Shown: positions 45,083-54,802 of the stretch, one piece after another
Position numbering within the stretch: the first letter of the stretch is position 1
Layout of the letters: the number at the start of each line of letters is the position of its first letter
Assembly: GCA_963813345.1 (NCBI GenBank)
Contig: CAWEYR010000004.1
Span: 186,001-250,000, forward strand
Direction: 5' to 3'
DNA length: 64,000 bases
From: CAWDDA01 sp963813345
Lineage (GTDB): Bacteria > Acidobacteriota > Blastocatellia > RBC074
The notes under the pieces: model-generated
Told to the model about the DNA's origin: nothing
What the model saw: the letters and a program-made list of their open reading frames with translations, nothing else
Database searches by the model: none
Made by a program: the position numbers and the translations under genes

Positions 45083-47605
45083 TTACGAAGCGCGTCGCTT
45101 GGCGGGCTTGACCTTGGGCGCGGACCGTTCCTCTGTATCGCTTCGGTAGCCGCACTCTTTGTTCTGGCAGTAGCGCACGGTCGTGTCTTTCTTCGCGTAG
45201 TACTTTTCAAGAATGAAGGGTGCCTGGCACTGCGGACAGGGTTCGCTCACCGGCTTGTCCCAGAAGACCATTTCACACGCCGGATATGCTGAGCAACCAT
45301 AGAACACTCGCCCGCGCTTCGATTTCTTGACAACAAGCTCCCCCTCGCATCCTGCACGCGGACACGCTACACCGGTGGTCTCTCGTTTGATGAACTTGCA
45401 CTCTGGATAGCGCGAACAGGACGTGTATTCACCAAAGGGTCCCTGACGAACTGAAAGCTGCGAGCCGCACTCGGGACACTTCTCATCGAGCATCACCGGA
45501 GGTCCCGCAACAACGCCAGTCTTTGAAATTCGTCGCGTCGTCTTGCATTCAGGATATGCCGAGCATGCCAGGAACTGACCAAAACGCCCGCGTTTGAGCA
45601 CCATCGCGCTTCCGCAGTTCTCGCAGGTCTCATCAGCGTACGGGTTCTCGCGAGCCGCTTCGACCGGCGCCTCAGCCTCGCTTGTTGTCCCGGCAGGCCG
45701 CGCAAGCTCACGGGTCGATTTGCATTCGGGATAATTAGTGCACGCCAGGAATTGTCCAAACCGACCGAACTTGATTGCCATTTTCGCGCCGCACTTTTCG
45801 CAAACCTCGTCAGTGATGATCTCCTGGCGTTTGACGTCGCGCATGTGTTTCTTGGCAGTCTTCAGGTCCTTGGTGAACTTTCCATAGAATTCCTTGAGTG
45901 CTTCAGTCCATTCAAGCTTGCCATCTTCGATCTCGTCGAGCTCTTCCTCCATCCTCGCCGTGTATTCCACGTTGAAGATATCCGCAAAACTCTCAACCAG
46001 CAGGTCATTGACTATGAACCCCAGCTCGGTCGGGAAGAACTTGTTTTCTGTCTTTTCAACGTACTCACGATCCTGAATCACGCTCATGATCGATGCATAC
46101 GTCGATGGTCGCCCAATGCCTTTTTCCTCGAGCGCCTTGACGAGCGTGGCCTCCGTATAACGTGGAGGCGGATCCGTAAAATGCTGCGATGGCGCAAGTG
46201 AGTTCAGCCTCAGCGCTTCCCCTTTGGCTACACGTGGAAGAGTGTGAGCCCGTTCCTCGTCCTCGTCGTCCTTTTCATCCTTGCCTTCTTCGTAAACCGC
46301 AAGGAACCCGTCAAACTTCATTACCGAGCCGGTTGCGCGAAACAGATACTTTTCACCGGCCGAGATATCGATCGTCGTCTGATCGAAGATTGCCGGCATC
46401 ATTTGCGAAGCCACGAAGCGCAGCCAGATGAGGCGATAGAGGGCAAGCTCGTCCTTCCCGAGCAGTTGCGAGAGAGACTCCGGTGTGCGTTCGACGGCCG
46501 TCGGACGAATAGCCTCGTGAGCGTCCTGAGCATCTTTCTTTGACCTGTAATGAATGGCTTTTTCGGGAAGGTAATTCGGCCCGAATTGCTTGTTTACAAA
46601 CTCTCGAACTTCAGCGAGCGCGCTTTCAGCGACTCTGGTCGAGTCGGTTCGCATATACGTGATCAGACCGATCGCCCCTTCGTCTCCAAGCTCGATTCCT
46701 TCGTAGAGCCGTTGAGCCAGCTGCATTGTCTTTTTGGCTGAGAATCTGAGCTTGCGTGATGCCTCCTGCTGAAGCTTCGAAGTAATAAACGGTGGAACGG
46801 GATTGCGTTTCTTTTCGCGCGTCGTGACTTCACTGACCTCGTAACTCGCGCCTTCGAGCTCTGCAAGAATCGTCTTTGCTGTCTCTTCGTTCTCGATATG
46901 AACTTCGGTCTTCTTGACGCCCTGATCGAAACCTGTGGTCTTGACCACATGATCGGAAACCTTGTAGAGACGCGCATCGAATTCCGGCGGAAGCTGTGCG
47001 CCGAGATTTGCCTCGATCGTCCAGTATTCGGTCTTGATGAACGCCTGAATCTCGCGCTCGCGCTCTACTACAAGCCTGACCGCAACGGTCTGGACGCGCC
47101 CGGCAGAGAGGCCGCGGCGCACCTTGTCCCAGAGCAGAGGGCTGACCTGGTAGCCGACCAGACGGTCGAGGACGCGTCGAGCCTGTTGAGCGTCGACAAG
47201 ATGGTTGTCGATTTTTCCGGGATGGTTGAATGCCTCCTGAACCGCAGCTTTGGTGATCTCGTTGAACATCACACGAAAGATCGGCTTTTTTGCCTGGCCT
47301 TTGCCGCTTTTGACGACCTCTGCGATGTGAAACCCGATTGCCTCTCCTTCGCGGTCGGGGTCAGTTGCAACGTAGACAGCGTCGGCGCTTTTGGCTGCAT
47401 CCTTGATGCTTTTGACTACCTTCTCCTTGCCCGGCATTACCTCGTAAGTGACAGCGAAATTGTTTTCGACGTCGACCCCGAGGTTCTTTTTAGGAAGGTC
47501 CTTTATGTGACCTACTGAGGCGACGACACTAAAGCCGGCACCGAGGTACTTATTTATGGTTTTCGCCTTTGACGGCGATTCGACGATGACCAAAGATTTA
47601 GACAT
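45083..47605 (-). CDS. topA: DNA topoisomerase I
   Basis: TopA relaxes negative supercoils through a transient 5'-phosphotyrosine bond. The 840-residue protein opens KSLVIVESPSKAKTINKYLG, has YVATDPDREGEAIGFHI (Toprim acidic triad), LSAGRVQTVAVRLV and the active-site Tyr at about residue 317 in LITYMRTDSTR. It carries five C-terminal zinc-ribbon units: CEKCGAK..CTNYPEC, CENCGSA..CSAYPEC, CPECGSQ..CSRYPEC, CPRAGCE..CSAYPAC and CPQCQAP..CQNKEC. The number of ribbons is at the high end for the family. Confidence 0.97.
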   Translation of the reverse strand: MSKSLVIVESPSKAKTINKYLGAGFSVVASVGHIKDLPKKNLGVDVENNFAVTYEVMPGKEKVVKSIKDAAKSADAVYVATDPDREGEAIGFHIAEVVKSGKGQAKKPIFRVMFNEITKAAVQEAFNHPGKIDNHLVDAQQARRVLDRLVGYQVSPLLWDKVRRGLSAGRVQTVAVRLVVEREREIQAFIKTEYWTIEANLGAQLPPEFDARLYKVSDHVVKTTGFDQGVKKTEVHIENEETAKTILAELEGASYEVSEVTTREKKRNPVPPFITSKLQQEASRKLRFSAKKTMQLAQRLYEGIELGDEGAIGLITYMRTDSTRVAESALAEVREFVNKQFGPNYLPEKAIHYRSKKDAQDAHEAIRPTAVERTPESLSQLLGKDELALYRLIWLRFVASQMMPAIFDQTTIDISAGEKYLFRATGSVMKFDGFLAVYEEGKDEKDDEDEERAHTLPRVAKGEALRLNSLAPSQHFTDPPPRYTEATLVKALEEKGIGRPSTYASIMSVIQDREYVEKTENKFFPTELGFIVNDLLVESFADIFNVEYTARMEEELDEIEDGKLEWTEALKEFYGKFTKDLKTAKKHMRDVKRQEIITDEVCEKCGAKMAIKFGRFGQFLACTNYPECKSTRELARPAGTTSEAEAPVEAARENPYADETCENCGSAMVLKRGRFGQFLACSAYPECKTTRRISKTGVVAGPPVMLDEKCPECGSQLSVRQGPFGEYTSCSRYPECKFIKRETTGVACPRAGCEGELVVKKSKRGRVFYGCSAYPACEMVFWDKPVSEPCPQCQAPFILEKYYAKKDTTVRYCQNKECGYRSDTEERSAPKVKPAKRRAS

Positions 47606-47774
47606 AACTAATAATCCGTTACTTCGTGCAAAAGGCTAAATCAAATAGCATGAACATCGGTTCAGGTTCAAGCAGCCTTTTTCCCGCGGGGCTATAACTG
47701 TAATAGTCTTTTGATGTTAGCTTTTTTCGGGAGGTTGTCCGGCAGGTGAGGTTCCTCCCTCCAGAGGGGCGAGA

Positions 47775-48503
47775 CTAATCTTCAGCCACATCAAGCGCAT
47801 CTTCAAGGGAGAATAGTCCTTCGTAGAGCGCTTTACCAATAATTACACTATCAACACCGGACGATTCGATCTCCTTGAGGGCTTCAATATCGTCAAGAGA
47901 TGCGACACCGCCCGACGCAGTAACCTTTATTCCGCTTGCTTCGGCGATTTCTTTTGTGGCGGTCAGATTCACGCCATTCATCATTCCATCGCGATCGATA
48001 TCCGTATAAACAATGCGCTCGACGCCCATATCTGCAACCTTTTGCGCAAAGGTGATGGCGTCGATGCTCGAAGTTTTCTCCCAGCCTCGAACTGCTACCT
48101 TACCTTCCCGTGCATCGATACCGACAACGATGGTCGAGCTGAACTCTCCGACAATATGTTCGAGAAGCACGGCGTTCTCTATGGCTGTGGTTCCGAGGAC
48201 AATTCGAGTGGCGCCGAGCTCGTCGAGATGACGGACATCATCGATCGATCGCACGCCTCCACCAAACTGTACGGGAATGCTTACCTCGTAGAGGATGCGC
48301 TCGAGCGCTTTCAGGTTGTCGCGGTCATCCTTGCCGAGCGCGCCATCGAGATTGACGACGTGCAGAATCTCGGCACCGGCATCGTACCAGCGTCGTGCCA
48401 CAGTCACCGGGTTTTCAGAGTACACGGTTTCGTCAGACGCGCGCCCCTGAGTAAGCCTGACGCAACGCCCGCCACGCAAATCGATCGCCGGGATGATAAT
48501 CAT
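47775..48503 (-). CDS. hisA: Phosphoribosylformimino-5-aminoimidazole carboxamide ribotide isomerase
   Basis: HisA catalyses an Amadori isomerisation in histidine synthesis. From MIIIPAIDLRGGRCVRLTQG at 48503 the barrel has LHVVNLDGALG, VQFGGGVRSIDDV, GIDAREGKVAVRGWEK, VYTDIDRDGMMNGVNL and TASGGVASLDDI, covering both phosphate sites and the catalytic Asp residues. The upstream ATG at 48554 is less likely. It is separated from the hisHBCDGZ block by dinB and a repeat. The 170-base gap to topA holds no recognisable gene. Confidence 0.95.
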   Translation of the reverse strand: MIIIPAIDLRGGRCVRLTQGRASDETVYSENPVTVARRWYDAGAEILHVVNLDGALGKDDRDNLKALERILYEVSIPVQFGGGVRSIDDVRHLDELGATRIVLGTTAIENAVLLEHIVGEFSSTIVVGIDAREGKVAVRGWEKTSSIDAITFAQKVADMGVERIVYTDIDRDGMMNGVNLTATKEIAEASGIKVTASGGVASLDDIEALKEIESSGVDSVIIGKALYEGLFSLEDALDVAED

Positions 48504-48616
48504 GAAGACGTCTGCCGGTAATGTAGGCTCATGGTGAACGGTACCGCCGGCCACAATACTACTTATTTTGAGTGTTCAAGCAAGACCTTTTATCCCTAAT
48601 TGTTTAAGATAAGCGC

Positions 48617-49087
48617 ATGAAAAGTGAAGAGAGGGCGGAGCTGATCGCAAAATATAAGCAGGGTTATGACGAGGTTGAGAAGAGTCTCGATGGCATGACA
48701 GCCGGAATGCTGACTTCGCATCCTATCCAGGGTAAGTGGAGTGCTGCCGAGATTGTGCATCATCTTGCTGATAGCGAGATGACCAGTGCTATGAGACTCA
48801 GAAAGCTGCTTGTTGAGGACCATCCGGTAATCTACGGTTACGATCAGGAAGCTTTTACCACGCGTCTCGATTACAACTCTCGTGAAATCGCTCCTGCACT
48901 TGATGCTTTCCGATCTGCGAGAACCACAACGTCTCAGCTGCTGGATCGGATGACTGATGATGACTGGAAGCGCGAGGGCTTTCACACCGAGAGCGGAAAG
49001 TATTCGACGGAACAGTGGCTTCGCATCTATGCCGACCATGCTCACAATCACGCCGCCCAGATCCGGCGCCTTCGAGAGGCATTGTAG
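48617..49087 (+). CDS. DinB/YfiT-family putative metal-dependent hydrolase or transferase
   Basis: The 156-residue protein is a DinB-like four-helix bundle. It has the His ligands in WSAAEIVHHLADSEM and the C-terminal IYADHAHNHAAQIRRL, which together would bind one divalent metal. Members act as thiol transferases, hydrolases or stress proteins, so no substrate can be named. It is the only plus-strand gene inside the minus-strand his region and probably a monocistronic unit. Confidence 0.85.
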   Translation: MKSEERAELIAKYKQGYDEVEKSLDGMTAGMLTSHPIQGKWSAAEIVHHLADSEMTSAMRLRKLLVEDHPVIYGYDQEAFTTRLDYNSREIAPALDAFRSARTTTSQLLDRMTDDDWKREGFHTESGKYSTEQWLRIYADHAHNHAAQIRRLREAL

Positions 49088-49110
49088 GCCGCGTCACCGA
49101 AGAGAACGTG

Positions 49111-49210
49111 GAAGAAACCACGGAACACACGGAAAGAAAACGGAGGACACGGAAGATAATGATCTTCCGTGTCTTTTCGTCTTCTTTCCGTGTGTTCCGT
49201 GGTTTCTTTT
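49111..49210. repeat. Inverted repeat of the CCACGGAACACACGGAAAG type (copy 2)
   Basis: GAAGAAACCACGGAACACAC then GGAAAG and GGACACGGAAGAT is inverted at GATCTTCCGTGTC and TTTCCGTGTGTTCCGTGGTT. It lies between convergent dinB and hisH and is closely related to 44970-45074. Confidence 0.93.
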
Positions 49211-49812
49211 ACATCAGTTCTGCAAAATTCCTAAGCAGCCTCAAGCCTGCAGCCTGGCTCTTCTCGGGATGGAACTGCACACCTGCGATCTGATCAACGC
49301 CGCATACTGAAGCGTAGCGCAATCCGTACTCGCTCTCGCCGAGCACACTCGAGGAATCATGGGGGGCAACATAGTACGAATGTACAAAGTAAAAAAATGT
49401 CGCTTCGTCGAGTTCATTGAACAGGGCATGATCGCGCCTGATGTTGACCTGGTTCCAGCCCACCTGCGGTACGCGCAGGGTCGAGGGAAAGCGCTCGACA
49501 CGGCCTGGAATCAAACCAAGTCCGCGATGTACGCCGAATTCGACGCTCTCATCAAAGAGCATCTGTAGTCCGACGCAGACTCCAAGAATCGGCGTGCCCG
49601 CCCTGGCAGCATCTAAAACGAGCCGATCGAAGCCATGCTCTTTTAGACCACTCATGCAAGCCGCAAAGGCGCCAACGCCAGGCAATACCAGCTTGCGTGC
49701 ACTGCGAAGCACTTCCTCGTCGCCGCTGACGACGGCAGGGATTCCCTGCGATGTAAAAGCCTTCTCAACACTGCGCAGATTGCCTACGCCATAGTCGATG
49801 ATTGCGAGGGAG
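49209..49812 (-). CDS. hisH: Imidazole glycerol phosphate synthase, glutamine amidotransferase subunit (start lost)
   Basis: HisH supplies ammonia to HisF. The product has LAIIDYGVGNLRSVEKAF at the N-terminus, LVLPGVGAFAACM, the nucleophile Cys in ILGVCVGLQMLFD, and the catalytic His-x-Glu in GVQFHPEKSQ. The family would begin one or two residues before LAIIDYG, but no ATG, GTG or TTG exists there in frame. The frame runs open through the repeat element to inside hisB. Either a CTG within the repeat is used, or an indel hides the start. hisF, the partner gene, is not in the window. Confidence 0.9.
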
Positions 49813-49960
49813 TGGTCAGGGGTCAGGGGTCGGGGGTCGGGGGTCGGTGTATGGAGTTCAAGCTTTAGCTTGCTCTCTTCCGCTTCGAACTCATCAGAGC
49901 AAGCTAAAGCTTGAACTCCATACCCCGACCACCTGGCCCCTGACCCCTGACCCCTTCCCC
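49811..49960. repeat. AAGCTT-core inverted repeat with GGGGTCA/GGGGGTC arms (copy 5)
   Basis: The left arm has GGTCAGG, GGGTCAG, GGGTCGG and two further GGGGGTC units, then GTATGGAGTTCAAGCTTTAG and CTTGCTC. The right arm inverts it from about 49897 and ends TGACCCC. It begins right at the hisH 5' end and ends at the hisB stop (CTGTAG), so it fills the whole gap between two his genes. G-quadruplex potential is present on both strands. Confidence 0.94.
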
Positions 49961-50548
49961 CTACAGCACTCCCTTCGTCGACAGCACTCCTTCGACTCGC
50001 GGATCGACGCGAACGGCTTGTGCGAGAGCACGGGCCGTCGATTTGAAGACTGCTTCGATGATGTGATGTTGATTGCGGCCGTAGAAGACTTCGATATGAA
50101 GGTTGCAATGGCAATGCTCGGCAAATGAATGCCAGAAATGTTCCGCAAGCTCGGTAGAGAACGTACCGATCTTCTGCCGTGAATTCTTGACCTGATAGAC
50201 GAGAAAAGCCCGTCCCGATAGATCGATGACTGCTCGGGCGAGAGCTTCGTCCATGGGAACATAAGCGGACCCAAAGCGCGCAATTCCACGCTTGTCTCCG
50301 ATGGAATCGGCAACGGCTTTTCCAAGACAGATCGAGACGTCCTCAACTGAATGATGATCGTCCACTTCGATATCGCCATTGCACTGGACCTCGAGATCAA
50401 AAAGTCCATGCCTCGCGAACAACTCAAGCATATGATTGAGAAAGGGAACGCCAGTCGAAATCGATGACACGCCCGTACCGTCGAGGTTGAGCGCGACGCG
50501 GACATCAGTCTCTTTAGTCTTTCGAACTACTTCAGCCTTTCGTGCCAT
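49961..50548 (-). CDS. hisB: Imidazoleglycerol-phosphate dehydratase
   Basis: HisB dehydrates imidazoleglycerol phosphate with manganese. The 195-residue monofunctional form has STGVPFLNHMLELFARHGLF, GDIEVDDHHSVEDVSICLG, MDEALARAVIDLSGR, and ALAEHFWHSFAEHCHCNLH-like EHFWHSFAEHC, then GRNQHHIIEAVFKSTARAL. The metal ligand histidines are present. Its ATG overlaps the hisC stop by one base (TAATG). Confidence 0.95.
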   Translation of the reverse strand: MARKAEVVRKTKETDVRVALNLDGTGVSSISTGVPFLNHMLELFARHGLFDLEVQCNGDIEVDDHHSVEDVSICLGKAVADSIGDKRGIARFGSAYVPMDEALARAVIDLSGRAFLVYQVKNSRQKIGTFSTELAEHFWHSFAEHCHCNLHIEVFYGRNQHHIIEAVFKSTARALAQAVRVDPRVEGVLSTKGVL

Positions 50549-51620
50549 TATGTCTCGAAGATCATGCGAAGGTCGTGAATCAACCGTTCATTCTCGCCGT
50601 GCAAGCCGACAGTGATTCTCAGGAAGTCAGAAAGCATCGGGTACTTACTTACATCCCGCACGAGAATACCACGCTCGTGAAGCGCCTCAAAAAGTTGGTC
50701 CGGCGGCATCGGTGTACGTAGCGAGCATGAAGTTGGCGGCGGATGGAACCGGAACTACTCCAGGGATGCTTTTCAGCTCGGCAAAGAGGCGATCGCGTTC
50801 AGATCGTATCTGATCGATTTGTGGGACCAGAGACTGGTAACGTTCGAGAGCCACTTCAGCTGCCGTGATCGAAAAGAAATTGAGGCTGTATGGAAGCTTT
50901 GCTTTGTTGATCTCCGCAACGATTTCCGGCGCTCCCAGCAGGTAACCGACGCGGAGACCGGCCATTGCCATTGCCTTCGAGAACGTTCTCAAGATGATCA
51001 GGTTACGATGCTCAGCGAGAAGCGGAACGAAATTGTCACCGCCGAATTCGACATAGGCCTGATCCACGACCACAAGACCGTCCGTATTTCGCAGCAAGAG
51101 CCTCAGATCTCGTTCAGTCAGGGTGGAACCGGTAGGGTTGTTCGGTGAACAGATGATGAGCAGGTCCGGCTTCGTCAGCGACTGCTTGCTCAATATCCGC
51201 GATGCATTGAACGTCAGGTTTTCGCTCAGCGGAACCGGAATGACCTGAGCGCCGAGAATCGCCGCGAACTGGCGGTATAGCGAGAAGGTTGGTTCGACAA
51301 CCATCACCTTTGTGTCCGGCCCCACGGTCACCGTCAACAGCGATTGAATGAGCTCATTTGAGCCGTTTCCCGCAAGTACACCATCCACCTGCCATCCGGC
51401 GTGTGCCGCCAGTTTTTCGTGCAACTCTGATGGGTACGAAGGAAGGGTATCGGGACCACGGTCGCCGCTCGAGCCGTCTCGTGACTTCGCGTTTGATCTC
51501 GTCCGGGATATCAAACGGATTCTCATTTTGATTGATCTTGATAGGCGCCTTGAGCGGCGGCAAATGATACGCGCGGACAGCGCGAACCTGAGGTTTGATC
51601 TTGTCGAGTGGTGACGTCAT
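50548..51620 (-). CDS. hisC: Histidinol-phosphate aminotransferase (two frameshifts)
   Basis: HisC is a PLP-dependent aminotransferase of histidine synthesis. The start MTSPLDKIKPQVRAV leads to INQNENPFDIPDEI. After a shift near 51450 come LPSYPSELHEKLAAHAG, LAGNGSNELIQSLL, ICSPNNPTGSTLTE and the PLP lysine in LRTFSKAMAMAGLRVGYLLG. A second shift near 50700 leads to the normal end (LFEALHERGILVRDVSKYP and ITVGLHGENERLI), stopping at 50548. The ATG overlaps the hisD stop by four bases. Confidence 0.94.
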
Positions 51621-52911
51621 GTCTCTGTCCTGATTGTCACCGAACGTGCATGGGCATCGAAGCCTTCGGCTCGAGCAAGCAGATCGATCGACGATGCGTT
51701 TTCCTCAAGCGCCTCTTTTGAGTAGCGTATGATGCTGGTCCTTTTTTGAAAGTCATAGACCCCGAGAGCAGAGGAAAACCGCGCTGTGCCTCCAGTAGGC
51801 AGTACATGATTTGTGCCGGCAAAATAGTCACCGACAGGCTCCGGAGAATAGGGTCCGATAAAGATTGCACCCGCATGACGCAAACGTGCCGCGACCGCAT
51901 CTGCATCAGCCGTCATGACCTCGACGTGTTCCGGCGCAATCCTGTCAACCAGAGAGCACGCAGCATCCAGTGAATCGACCACAATCAGCGCGCCGTACCG
52001 CTCGAGTGATCGTGTTATGGTTGCTTTCCTCGAGAGGGTCTCAGTCTGATGGATGATCTCTTCACGTACGGCTTCGGCAATGCGTCTGCTTGTAGTCACG
52101 AGAATCGAAGCGGCATCTTCCGAATGCTCGGCCTGCGACAACAGATCCGCGGCGATGAAATCAGGACGCGCCGAGTCATCCGCAATGACAACAATCTCGC
52201 TTGGACCCGCGAGTGAATCAATGGCGACAACTCCGTAAAGCAGCTTCTTTCGCCGCCGCGACGTACTGATTGCCTGGTCCTACTATTTTGTCAACGCGCG
52301 GAATAGTCGCAGTTCCGTGAGCCAGCGCGGCGATGGCCTGAGCACCACCTATCGTGTAGACCTCGAACAGGCCCAACTCTTTCAGTACAGCCGCTATCAC
52401 GGGATTCTCCGAGAACTGTGCCGGAGGCGTAGCGACAATGATGCGATCTACTCCAGCGACAATTGCCGGAATCGCATTCATCATGACCGTCGAAGGATAC
52501 GCAGCAGAGCCGCCGGGCACATACAAACCAACTATTTCAAGGGGTCGAACACGCTGGCCGAGTCGAACCCCTTTCGGCTCGCTCAATCTCCCAATCGCGA
52601 GTCATCTGATTCTCGTGGTATTCGCGGATGTTGGAGATTGCTTTGCGCATCGCATCAACGAGCGACTGGTTGACCCTGCTCGCGAGCGCATCGATTCTCT
52701 CGCGAGATGCGCGCAGATCGCCGGCTTCAACGACCAGACCGTCAAAACGCGCCGTGTAGTCAATCAGTGCCGCATCACCGCGCAATCGGACATCGCGAAC
52801 GATGGCATCGGCGCGAACGAGGATATCCGCGTCAAGACCATTCGTTCGACCGAGAACACTCAAGAGCTTCTCGACTGCGTTGCTCGACCCGATCTCGATG
52901 ATTTCGATCAT
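51617..52911 (-). CDS. hisD: Histidinol dehydrogenase (two frameshifts)
   Basis: HisD oxidises histidinol to histidine with two NAD+ and one zinc. From the ATG at 52911 the three frames give about 430 residues. First comes LRGDAALIDYTARFDG. After a shift near 52560 come RPLEIVGLYVPGGSAAYPST and VDKIVGPGNQYVAAAK. After a shift near 52200 come IADDSARPDFIAADLLSQ, AEHSEDAASILVT, IAPEHVEVM and FAGTNHVLPTGGTARFSS. The zinc ligands and catalytic Glu-His pair are in these segments. The next upstream gene, hisG, is 174 bases away, the gap being a repeat. Confidence 0.95.
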
Positions 52912-52930
52912 GTGAAACGCCCTCAAATCC

Positions 52931-53068
52931 GGTGCTGAGTGCTGAGTAAGTTGAGTTTGAGTTCAAGCTTGAGCTTGTGATTGCATTCCAAGATCAAACA
53001 AGCCTCAGAATGCTAACTCACAAACTCAAGCTTGCACTCAGCACTCAGCTTACTCAGCACTCAGCACC
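52931..53068. repeat. AAGCTT-core inverted repeat with GTGCTGA heptamer arms (copy 6)
   Basis: The left arm has GTGCTGA units, then GTTGAGTTTGAGTTCAAGCT and TGAGCTTGTGATTGCATTC. The right arm, from about 53009, is a less exact inverse (GAATGCTAACTCACAAACTC, AAGCTTGCACTCAGC) and ends in ACTCAGC heptamers. It splits the hisZ-hisG part of the operon from hisD. Arm divergence suggests it is older than the others. Confidence 0.93.
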
Positions 53069-53084
53069 CGCCCTAGCTCCGCTA

Positions 53085-53684
53085 TCAGTTTCCCACTTCT
53101 TCGCGCTTAAGATGAAAGCTCGCGCGGTTGACAATCAGGCGGGCAGTCGACTCCGCTATCACATCAATCACCTCAAGACCATTCGCTCTCAGAGTCTGCC
53201 CTGTATCCACGAGGTCGACAATCCGATCGGAAAGGCCGAGGACCGGGGCCAACTCGACTGACCCCGTGAGTGTAATCACCTCGATCGGGATTCCTTTTGC
53301 CTGAAAATACTCTGACGTGATCCGGGGATACTTCGTTGCGACGCGTACCGTTGCAAGCAGATTGTAGTCCTCCCCGGCAACTGCTGTGCGCCCGGCAACG
53401 GCAATGCGACAGTGACCAAACTTCAGGTCAATTGGTTCGTGAACTCTTGCTTCAGATTCCATCAGCACATCACGACCGCAGATACCCACGTCCGCTACGC
53501 CATATTCGACATATGTCGGGACATCTGACGGCTTGACGAACACAAAGCTGAACTGACCGTCGATTGATTCGATCCTTAGTCGCCGCGAGCTGAGAGCTCC
53601 GTTCTCCACTTTCACGCCCGCCCGCGCGAAAAGCTCGAGGCTCTCATCCTGAAGTCTCCCTTTTGAGATTGCGACGGTGAGCAT
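53085..53684 (-). CDS. hisG: ATP phosphoribosyltransferase catalytic subunit, short form
   Basis: HisG starts histidine synthesis by joining ATP and PRPP. The 199-residue length and lack of the C-terminal regulatory domain mark the short form, which needs HisZ. It has LTVAISKGRLQDESLELF, GVADVGICGRDVLME and the PRPP-loop LVDTGQTLRANGLEVIDVI. hisZ lies 3 bases upstream on the same strand, as expected for a hetero-octameric enzyme. Confidence 0.96.
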   Translation of the reverse strand: MLTVAISKGRLQDESLELFARAGVKVENGALSSRRLRIESIDGQFSFVFVKPSDVPTYVEYGVADVGICGRDVLMESEARVHEPIDLKFGHCRIAVAGRTAVAGEDYNLLATVRVATKYPRITSEYFQAKGIPIEVITLTGSVELAPVLGLSDRIVDLVDTGQTLRANGLEVIDVIAESTARLIVNRASFHLKREEVGN

Positions 53685-53687
53685 GGG

Positions 53688-54797
53688 TCAGTCCTCAATC
53701 CTCACTTTTCTTCCCTCTTTGCGAAACGCTCTTGCTTCGCGGAACGCACGCGTCCGATCGCCCCCCAAAGAAACGGTCTCTCCCGGTTCGGACAGCGACT
53801 CGCCTGAATCTGCACGCGTGCCAATATGCCCCGCAAGCGCGTCAAGTGAGAGCGAGAATCCGACAGCAGCTTCCGGTGCGCCGAAGTTGCCGATCAGGTT
53901 GTCATAGCGCCCACCGCCTCCGATCTCAACTCCAAGCTCTGGCACAAACACCTTGAAAGTAAGACCCGTGTAGTACTCGAGCTCACCGGCATCACCAAAG
54001 TCGATATCGAAGTTGTCTTCGAACCCTAGCGCTCCGAGTGTCTTGTACATGGTCGCGAGCTCATCAATAGCTTTAAGTGACCGTTCGCCGGGAAACACTT
54101 CCCTGGCCTTCTTAAGGGCATCCTCTTTTCCGGCAAGTTGCGTTAACCGGCAGAATGCTGTTCGACGCGCCGATTCTATCTGTGGCGCTCGTGACTCAAG
54201 AAACACCTCGAGCGCTCCGCTTGCCCTGCGATCGATCAATTCACGAAGACGTGAACGGTCGCTATCGGCAAGCTTCAGATAATCCGCAACGCCATTCAGG
54301 AAGCCCGCATGCGAAAGTGCAATCCGGAAGTCAGTGATTCCCTGCGCTTCAAGTGTGTCGGCTGCGACGAGAAGAATCTCAATATCAGCATCAATTCCGG
54401 TCTGCCCGATATGCTCGATACCGAGCTGATGGAATTCGCGTACGGCTCGTTCGTTGGGCTCGTCATAGCGAAAGACTTCGCCGGAATAGCAAAGCCGCAC
54501 CGGTCGTGGCCGTTGCAAAAATCTGGTGGCTACAGTTCTAGCTACAAGCGATGTGAGTTCCGGACGCAGTGCCAGCAGAGCGCCATCGCGATCAACAAAA
54601 CGGTAGGTGCGCTCTGCCGGGCCCGCGCCCATCCCGCGTGCAAAAAGATCGTGATAGTCGAACATCGGAAGGATGATCTCGTCGTAAGACCAGCCTTCAA
54701 AGACCTTCATCGCGCGCCTTTCGACGTCACGACGCAGGCGTGCCTCGGCATCAAAAAAGTACTGAACTCCGGCAGGGATTTTGGCCAGTGTTGACAT
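53688..54797 (-). CDS. hisZ: ATP phosphoribosyltransferase regulatory subunit
   Basis: HisZ is a histidyl-tRNA synthetase-like protein without tRNA charging activity that activates and regulates short HisG. The 369-residue product has the class II synthetase motifs (LRRDVERRAMKVFEGWSYDE, LRPELTSLVARTVATRF and RLCYSGEVFRYDEPNERAVR, then EFHQLGIEHIG). The late AIGLAGRYD-like GGGGRYDNLIGNFG is also present. It lacks the anticodon-binding domain. hisZ-hisG adjacency supports the role. The upstream neighbour thrB is 5 bases away. Confidence 0.94.
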   Translation of the reverse strand: MSTLAKIPAGVQYFFDAEARLRRDVERRAMKVFEGWSYDEIILPMFDYHDLFARGMGAGPAERTYRFVDRDGALLALRPELTSLVARTVATRFLQRPRPVRLCYSGEVFRYDEPNERAVREFHQLGIEHIGQTGIDADIEILLVAADTLEAQGITDFRIALSHAGFLNGVADYLKLADSDRSRLRELIDRRASGALEVFLESRAPQIESARRTAFCRLTQLAGKEDALKKAREVFPGERSLKAIDELATMYKTLGALGFEDNFDIDFGDAGELEYYTGLTFKVFVPELGVEIGGGGRYDNLIGNFGAPEAAVGFSLSLDALAGHIGTRADSGESLSEPGETVSLGGDRTRAFREARAFRKEGRKVRIED

Positions 54798-54802
54798 CGC
54801 GC

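Noticed and set aside
49961..50114. hisB-hisH translational fusion through the open frame
   Set aside because: The hisH frame inside hisB is out of phase with HisB and has no coding character.
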